Shown: positions 14,863 to 15,221 of the stretch, one piece after another
Position numbering within the stretch: the stretch's first letter is position 1
How the letters are laid out: each line of letters starts with the position of its first letter
Assembly: GCA_027317645.1 (NCBI GenBank)
Contig: DAHVQS010000046.1
Span: forward strand, 1-15,221
DNA from: Paenalcaligenes sp021793095
GTDB taxonomy: Bacteria > Pseudomonadota > Gammaproteobacteria > Burkholderiales > Burkholderiaceae_B
Reading direction: 5' to 3'
Length of the DNA stretch: 15,221 nucleotides
Notes under the pieces: generated by a model
Databases searched by the model: none
Seen by the model: only the letters and a program-made list of their open reading frames with translations
Told to the model about the DNA's origin: nothing
Position numbers and translations under genes: made by a program

Positions 14863-15221
14863 ATGGACTTTTACGTACTGATACCTGCACGCCTCGAGTC
14901 GACGCGTTTAGAAAACAAGATGCTCCAAGATCTCCAAGGCGTGCCCCTTGTTGTGCGCACCGCACAGCAGGCACAAAAGTCTGCCGCACAGTCTGTCTAC
15001 ATCGCCACTGACAATGCACAAATTGCCGCTGTGGCACGCGCCCATGGTATTGATCATGTCATGACCCGCAGTCATGAAACAGGCACCGACCGTTTGGCCG
15101 AAGCGGCGCACATACTTGATTTGCCGCCCGAGGCGATTATTGTCAATGTCCAAGGCGATGAGCCCCTCATTGACCCGCTGCTTATTAACGCTGTTGCCCA
15201 GCAATTACAGCAAGATACAGA
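14863..15221 (+). CDS. kdsB: 3-deoxy-manno-octulosonate cytidylyltransferase (CMP-KDO synthetase), 3' truncated by window edge
   Basis: Cytoplasmic enzyme that activates KDO with CTP for lipid A-KDO transfer. The first 119 codons are visible. Family motifs: FYVLIPARLESTRL (3-16), VVRTAQQA, YIATDN, VMTRSHETGTDRLAEA and IIVNVQGDEPLIDP. The first motif reads RLENKML; the relatives I recall carry Pro (RLPxK) at the position of this Glu. No Shine-Dalgarno precedes the ATG, but no other in-frame start gives this N terminus. It follows the Trm112 gene by 36 bases and belongs to the lpxK operon. Confidence 0.95.
   Translation, partial: MDFYVLIPARLESTRLENKMLQDLQGVPLVVRTAQQAQKSAAQSVYIATDNAQIAAVARAHGIDHVMTRSHETGTDRLAEAAHILDLPPEAIIVNVQGDEPLIDPLLINAVAQQLQQDT

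Overview
The window is an ordinary, gene-dense stretch of a chromosome from a betaproteobacterium, most likely Burkholderiales and probably Alcaligenaceae. This rests on remembered family sequences and gene order: ribF-ileS-lspA-coaBC-dut, clpS/clpA next to a cold-shock gene and a DUF192 gene, and exbB-exbD-lpxK-Trm112-kdsB. Base composition looks close to 50% GC by eye. No insertion sequence, phage gene, CRISPR array, tRNA or rRNA was recognised, and I see no sign of a new multigene system.

Region 1 (1-6050, + strand) is a tight housekeeping run: ribF (5' end outside the window), ileS, lspA, coaBC and dut. The first three overlap and the others are 6 and 32 bases apart. It ends at a strong bidirectional terminator (6003-6034) shared with clpA on the opposite strand.

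Region 2 (6051-9105, - strand) holds clpS followed by clpA, the adaptor and unfoldase of the ClpAP protease. Region 3 (9106-9912, + strand) is a cold-shock protein gene followed by a secreted DUF192 protein. A textbook intrinsic terminator hairpin lies inside the signal-peptide codons of the DUF192 gene, so the end of the csp transcript appears to overlap the start of the next gene.

Region 4 (9975-11893, - strand) has an iron-type superoxide dismutase gene with its own terminator, then a thiolase of the 3-oxoadipyl-CoA (PcaF-like) type. Region 5 (11894-12340) is the only long non-coding stretch. It contains two perfect DnaA boxes on one strand 20 bp apart, weaker flanking boxes, and palindromes that look like operators. 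A third perfect DnaA box lies at the end of exbB.

Region 6 (12341-15221, + strand) is an envelope operon: an ExbB-like and an ExbD-like proton-channel pair, the lipid A 4'-kinase lpxK, a 59-residue Trm112-family protein, and the start of kdsB (CMP-KDO synthetase). LpxK and KdsB supply lipopolysaccharide synthesis.

The observations most worth following are the DnaA-box cluster upstream of exbB-lpxK, the terminator embedded in the DUF192 gene directly after a cold-shock gene, the ExbB homologue lacking the membrane glutamate of E. coli ExbB, and a repeat-bearing insert in LpxK. Several start codons were moved from the longest reading frame on ribosome-binding-site and family evidence (ileS, clpA, clpS, the thiolase, exbB).
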